Assembly: GCA_026785785.1 (NCBI GenBank)
Contig: JAJAZI010000019.1
Coordinates: 1 to 9,039 of the forward strand
Direction of reading: 5' to 3'
Length of the DNA: 9,039 nucleotides
Origin: Microbacteriaceae bacterium
GTDB taxonomy: Bacteria > Actinomycetota > Actinomycetes > Actinomycetales > Microbacteriaceae
Below are positions 6,969-9,039 of this stretch, piece after piece; position 1 is the first letter of the stretch; each line of letters opens with the position of its first letter. Below the pieces are notes generated by a model. That model searched no databases and had not been told where the DNA came from. It saw only the letters and a list, made by a program, of their open reading frames with translations. Position numbers and translations under genes: made by a program.

Positions 6969-6974
6969 CGGCCC

Positions 6975-8066
6975 GTGAGCAATATCACTAACGGAGCCCT
7001 TGCGGTGGACCTCGAAATGCCCCGCATCCCGGCCCTTCGCAACAGGCTAAAGGATAACCCCATCACGGGTGTGAAGCGGGTGCTCCTGGCCGCGCCCCGA
7101 GGCTACTGTGCAGGAGTGGACCGGGCCGTGATTGCGGTCGAGAAGGCGCTCGAGCGCTTCGGCGCCCCCGTCTACGTGCGCAAGCAGATCGTGCACAACA
7201 TCCACGTCGTCTCGACGCTGGAGAGGAAGGGCGCGATCTTTGTCGACGAGGTCGACGAGGTGCCCGAGGGGTCGCACATCGTATTCTCCGCACATGGGGT
7301 CTCGCCGAAGGTCGTCGCCGACGCGGCCGACCGCAGCCTCGACGCGATCGACGCGACCTGCCCGCTCGTCACCAAGGTGCACCGCGAGGCCGTGCGGTTC
7401 GCCCGCGACGACTTCGAGATCCTGCTCATCGGTCACGAGGGCCACGAGGAGGTCGAGGGCACGATGGGTCACGCGCCCGAGCGCACGACCCTCATCAACA
7501 GCCCTGCGGATGTCGCATCCCTGCAGGTGAAGGACCCGGACAACCTCGTCTGGCTCAGCCAGACCACGCTCAGCGTCGACGAGACGATGGAGACCGTGCG
7601 GATGCTGCGCGAGCGGTTCCCGAACCTGCACAACCCGCCGAGCGACGACATCTGCTACGCGACCCAGAACCGCCAGGTGGCGATCAAGAAGGTGGCCGAG
7701 GAGGCCGAGCTCGTGATCGTCGTCGGCTCCGCGAACAGTTCCAACACCATGCGGCTTGTCGATGTCGCGCTCGAGAACGGCGCCACGGCGGCCTACCGGG
7801 TGGACTACGCCAGCGAGATCCAGCAGGCCTGGCTCGACGGCGTCGCGACGGTCGGGGTGACCTCCGGCGCATCCGTTCCCGAGGTGCTCGTGCAGGAGGT
7901 GCTCGACGACCTCGCCGATGCCGGCTACGGCGACGTGCGCCAGGTGGTCACCGCGGAGGAGGACCTGATGTTCTCGCTCCCCAAGGAGCTGCGCAAGGAC
8001 GCCGCAGGAGAGCCGGATTCGCGTGGTCTCGGCGGCCGCAGCCGTCGACTGGACTGGCAGGTCTGA
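6975..8066 (+). CDS. ispH: 4-hydroxy-3-methylbut-2-enyl diphosphate reductase (IspH/LytB)
   Basis: The 363-residue enzyme performs the last step of the MEP isoprenoid pathway, reducing HMBPP to IPP and DMAPP with a [4Fe-4S] cluster. The three cluster cysteines are Cys45 ([11 protein letters not shown]), Cys129 ([11 protein letters not shown]) and Cys227 ([11 protein letters not shown]). Substrate-binding residues are present: His74 (IVHN), His107 (FSAHGVS), His157 and Glu159 (GHEEVEGT), SQTTLS (195-200) and the GSxNSSN-type loop (251-257). Compared with E. coli IspH there is an extra N-terminal stretch of about 33 residues, common in actinobacterial proteins. GTG 6975 is chosen from the leaderless -10 spacing; ATG 7018 is a less likely alternative start. 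The stop overlaps the next gene's ATG by one base (TGATG), so the two are co-translated. Confidence 0.97.
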   Translation: MSNITNGALAVDLEMPRIPALRNRLKDNPITGVKRVLLAAPRGYCAGVDRAVIAVEKALERFGAPVYVRKQIVHNIHVVSTLERKGAIFVDEVDEVPEGSHIVFSAHGVSPKVVADAADRSLDAIDATCPLVTKVHREAVRFARDDFEILLIGHEGHEEVEGTMGHAPERTTLINSPADVASLQVKDPDNLVWLSQTTLSVDETMETVRMLRERFPNLHNPPSDDICYATQNRQVAIKKVAEEAELVIVVGSANSSNTMRLVDVALENGATAAYRVDYASEIQQAWLDGVATVGVTSGASVPEVLVQEVLDDLADAGYGDVRQVVTAEEDLMFSLPKELRKDAAGEPDSRGLGGRSRRLDWQV

Positions 8067-8647
8067 TGGCGGAGAATCGGCAGGAGCCCGAGTACGGCGA
8101 GTATGCGACCCCGCAGGATCAGGCTGACGCTATCGCCAAAGCCTTCCCGCCGGTTTCGCCGCTGCTGACGCCGGCGGACCGCGCTGCCGCGATGACGCCC
8201 GCTGCCCCGGCTGCCCGGGCTGCTCGAACGGCCGTGCCGGCTGCCCGAACGGCCACGCCGGTCCTCACGCCGTCGCGCCCTCGCCGCCGCTGGGATCTGG
8301 CGATCAGCATCGGGTTGCTGGCCTACGGCCTGCTCACCGTTTTCGGCGGGTTCGTTCAGTACTCCGACATCCCCGTGATCATCAACCAGGCCTACGCGGC
8401 TCAGCGCATCGGCGAGTTCACCTCGTTCGAGCAGGCCGAGACCGTCGGCACGACCATCATGGTCGCCAACGTCGCCCTCTACGCGATCACGGCGTTCCTC
8501 ACGGTGCGCCTGCTTCGCGCCCACCGGCTCGCGTTCTACGTTCCACTGATTGGCGGCGCGGTCGCGGCGACCATCACGGTCATCCTCATTCTCACGCTCG
8601 TGATCAACGATCCGGCCTTCAGAGAGTTCGTCGCGAGCGTCACCTGA
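8066..8647 (+). CDS. DUF6264-like three-helix membrane protein
   Basis: The 193-residue protein begins at an ATG sharing its A with the ispH stop codon; GGCAGG (8056-8061) is a reasonable ribosome binding site. Residues 1-70 are a low-complexity Pro/Ala-rich cytoplasmic segment with the heptad-like repeat AARTAVP/AARTATP. A basic RPRRRWD (71-77) precedes the first membrane helix (78-98); an outer loop (99-128, QYSDIP...YAAQRIGEFTS) and two more helices (130-150 and 155-180) follow. This arrangement and the RRRWD and GEFTS patches resemble DUF6264 proteins of Microbacteriaceae, from memory. Function is unknown; coupling to ispH may only reflect a lineage-specific operon. Confidence 0.75.
   Translation: MAENRQEPEYGEYATPQDQADAIAKAFPPVSPLLTPADRAAAMTPAAPAARAARTAVPAARTATPVLTPSRPRRRWDLAISIGLLAYGLLTVFGGFVQYSDIPVIINQAYAAQRIGEFTSFEQAETVGTTIMVANVALYAITAFLTVRLLRAHRLAFYVPLIGGAVAATITVILILTLVINDPAFREFVASVT
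8221..8262. repeat. 21-bp tandem repeat in the Ala/Pro-rich linker
   Basis: 8221-8241 and 8242-8262 match at 17 of 21 positions around the shared CGAACGGCC. The period is seven codons, so it expands the cytoplasmic linker of the DUF6264-like protein in frame. Confidence 0.75.
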
Positions 8648-8668
8648 CCCCTGCTGACCCGCTACTGG

Positions 8669-8795
8669 CTTTCATCATTCAGGAGTTGGGGCTGGCTGAC
8701 GCTCACTAACCCGCTTGTTGGGCTTTCATCATTCAGGAGTTGGGGCTGGCTGACGCTCACTAACCCGCTTGTCGGGGTTTCATCATGCAGGAGTT
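8669..8795 (+). repeat. 54-bp tandem repeat, two full units plus the start of a third
   Basis: Units 8669-8722 and 8723-8776 differ at a single base (8719 T versus 8773 C). The third unit (8777-8795) retains only the core motif, with two changes (first base G, and G at 8787), then diverges. Each unit starts with CTTTCATCATTCAGGAGT. The near identity of units one and two shows a recent duplication. Confidence 0.95.
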
Positions 8796-8863
8796 GCCGG
8801 TGGGTCTCTGCACCCGCGCGACGGAAACCGCATCAAATGGGCCGTTCAGGGGGCAGATGCTGT

Positions 8864-8883
8864 GGCGCTCGGCATCCAGCGCC
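8864..8883. other. Hairpin in the centre of the array
   Basis: GGCGCT (8864-8869) pairs with AGCGCC (8878-8883) across an 8-nt loop, in the central segment between forward and reverse motif copies. There is no T-tract. Confidence 0.35.
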
Positions 8884-8918
8884 GCGACGGTCCGGTATCC
8901 GGCCTGGCCTGGCGGTTC

Positions 8919-8936
8919 ACTCCTGAATGATGAAAG
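8919..8936 (-). repeat. Reverse copy of the 18-nt motif (exact)
   Basis: ACTCCTGAATGATGAAAG is the exact reverse complement of the motif at 8669 and 8723. Together with the forward copies it could form a long stem enclosing the central segment. Confidence 0.9.
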
Positions 8937-8953
8937 TAGCCCCACCAGGCCGG

Positions 8954-8970
8954 CTCCTGAATGTTGAAAG
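8954..8970 (-). repeat. Reverse copy of the motif, one internal mismatch
   Basis: CTCCTGAATGTTGAAAG differs from the exact reverse motif at one internal base (T at 8964) and lacks the outer A. Its end lies 34 bp from the end of the previous reverse copy. Confidence 0.85.
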
Positions 8971-9003
8971 GGCCGGTGCTGAGCGATTGCCCGAGACCGG
9001 CCC
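8970..9003. terminator. GC-rich hairpin between two reverse motif copies
   Basis: GGGCCGGT (8970-8977) and ACCGGCCC (8996-9003) form an 8-bp perfect stem with an 18-nt loop. It could terminate transcription in either direction or be part of the repeat structure; no T-tract follows. Confidence 0.35.
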
Positions 9004-9007
9004 CGTC

Positions 9008-9025
9008 ACTCCTGAATGATGACAG
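9008..9025 (-). repeat. Reverse copy of the motif, one mismatch, near the window edge
   Basis: ACTCCTGAATGATGACAG carries one change (C at 9023). It lies 55 bp from the preceding reverse copy, close to the 54-bp period of the forward set, and is followed by AGGAGT at 9033-9038, which is complementary to its first six bases. Confidence 0.85.
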
Positions 9026-9039
9026 TCGAGCTAGGAGTC

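Larger units (their letters stand above)
8648..9039. other. Non-coding region holding an inverted array of an 18-nt motif
   Basis: No credible gene is seen in these 392 bases; short open frames here run through the repeats. The region holds six copies of CTTTCATCATTCAGGAGT or close variants: three forward on the left and three reverse on the right. They flank a central 122-bp segment (8796-8917). Two additional hairpins lie within it. It may include the terminator of the ispH operon, and it continues to the window edge. It could be a small non-autonomous mobile element, a REP-like cluster or a structured RNA; the sequence alone does not decide. Confidence 0.7.

Noticed and set aside
5222..6991. 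Long plus-strand open frame (589 codons) opposite xseB and xseA
   Set aside because: Both minus-strand genes have complete family motifs; the plus frame is their shadow.
8760..8967. Small ORFs of about 60 codons on either strand in the motif array
   Set aside because: Their ends are made from the repeats, they have no convincing ribosome binding site, and they overlap each other on opposite strands.
8669..9025. CRISPR array
   Set aside because: Repeat copies occur in both orientations, two spacers are identical, spacing is irregular on the right, and no cas gene is seen.

Overview
The window is high-GC DNA with strongly GC-ending codons, several GTG starts and a run of genes typical of Actinobacteria. 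The gene set (PIN-PhoH2, class II fumarase, DUF4245, xseB/xseA, ispH) matches, as I recall it, the Mycobacterium tuberculosis Rv1095-Rv1110 neighbourhood (phoH2, fum, glpX, DUF4245, xseB, xseA, lytB2). The small three-helix membrane protein fused tightly to ispH (DUF6264-like) points to Microbacteriaceae. This is mostly a core, chromosomal housekeeping region. No integrase, transposase, phage gene, tRNA, rRNA or CRISPR array was seen.

Layout. 1-230 (+) is the 3' end of a probable class-V aminotransferase fold protein. 231-452 is a 222-bp leader region in front of phoH2 holding an 8-bp triplication, a possible promoter, a possible 37-codon upstream ORF and two mutually exclusive hairpins. 453-1811 (+) is phoH2, a PIN RNase joined to a PhoH ATPase/helicase; its early coding sequence contains an 11-bp perfect hairpin followed by a T-tract. 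1862-2641 (+) is an unknown two-helix membrane protein, apparently with a leaderless promoter. A GC hairpin at 2665-2679 separates it from a convergent five-gene minus-strand operon, read from right to left: xseA (6892-5654), xseB (5644-5411), a DUF4245 membrane-anchored protein (5406-4771), a beta-carbonic anhydrase (4774-4103) and fumC (4106-2682). The last three are joined by 4-base stop/start overlaps. An 82-bp divergent region (6893-6974) separates xseA from ispH (6975-8066, +), which also looks leaderless. ispH overlaps a DUF6264-like membrane protein (8066-8647, +) by one base.

8648-9039 is non-coding and carries six copies of an 18-nt motif (CTTTCATCATTCAGGAGT): three forward copies spaced exactly 54 bp apart, then three reverse copies, around a central 122-bp segment.

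How the parts relate: XseA/XseB form exonuclease VII, IspH makes IPP/DMAPP in the MEP pathway, FumC serves the TCA cycle and carbonic anhydrase supplies bicarbonate. There is no single pathway; the linkage is a conserved housekeeping cluster. The two places most deserving attention are the phoH2 leader (possible attenuation of an RNA-processing enzyme by its own leader) and the inverted motif array after the ispH operon.
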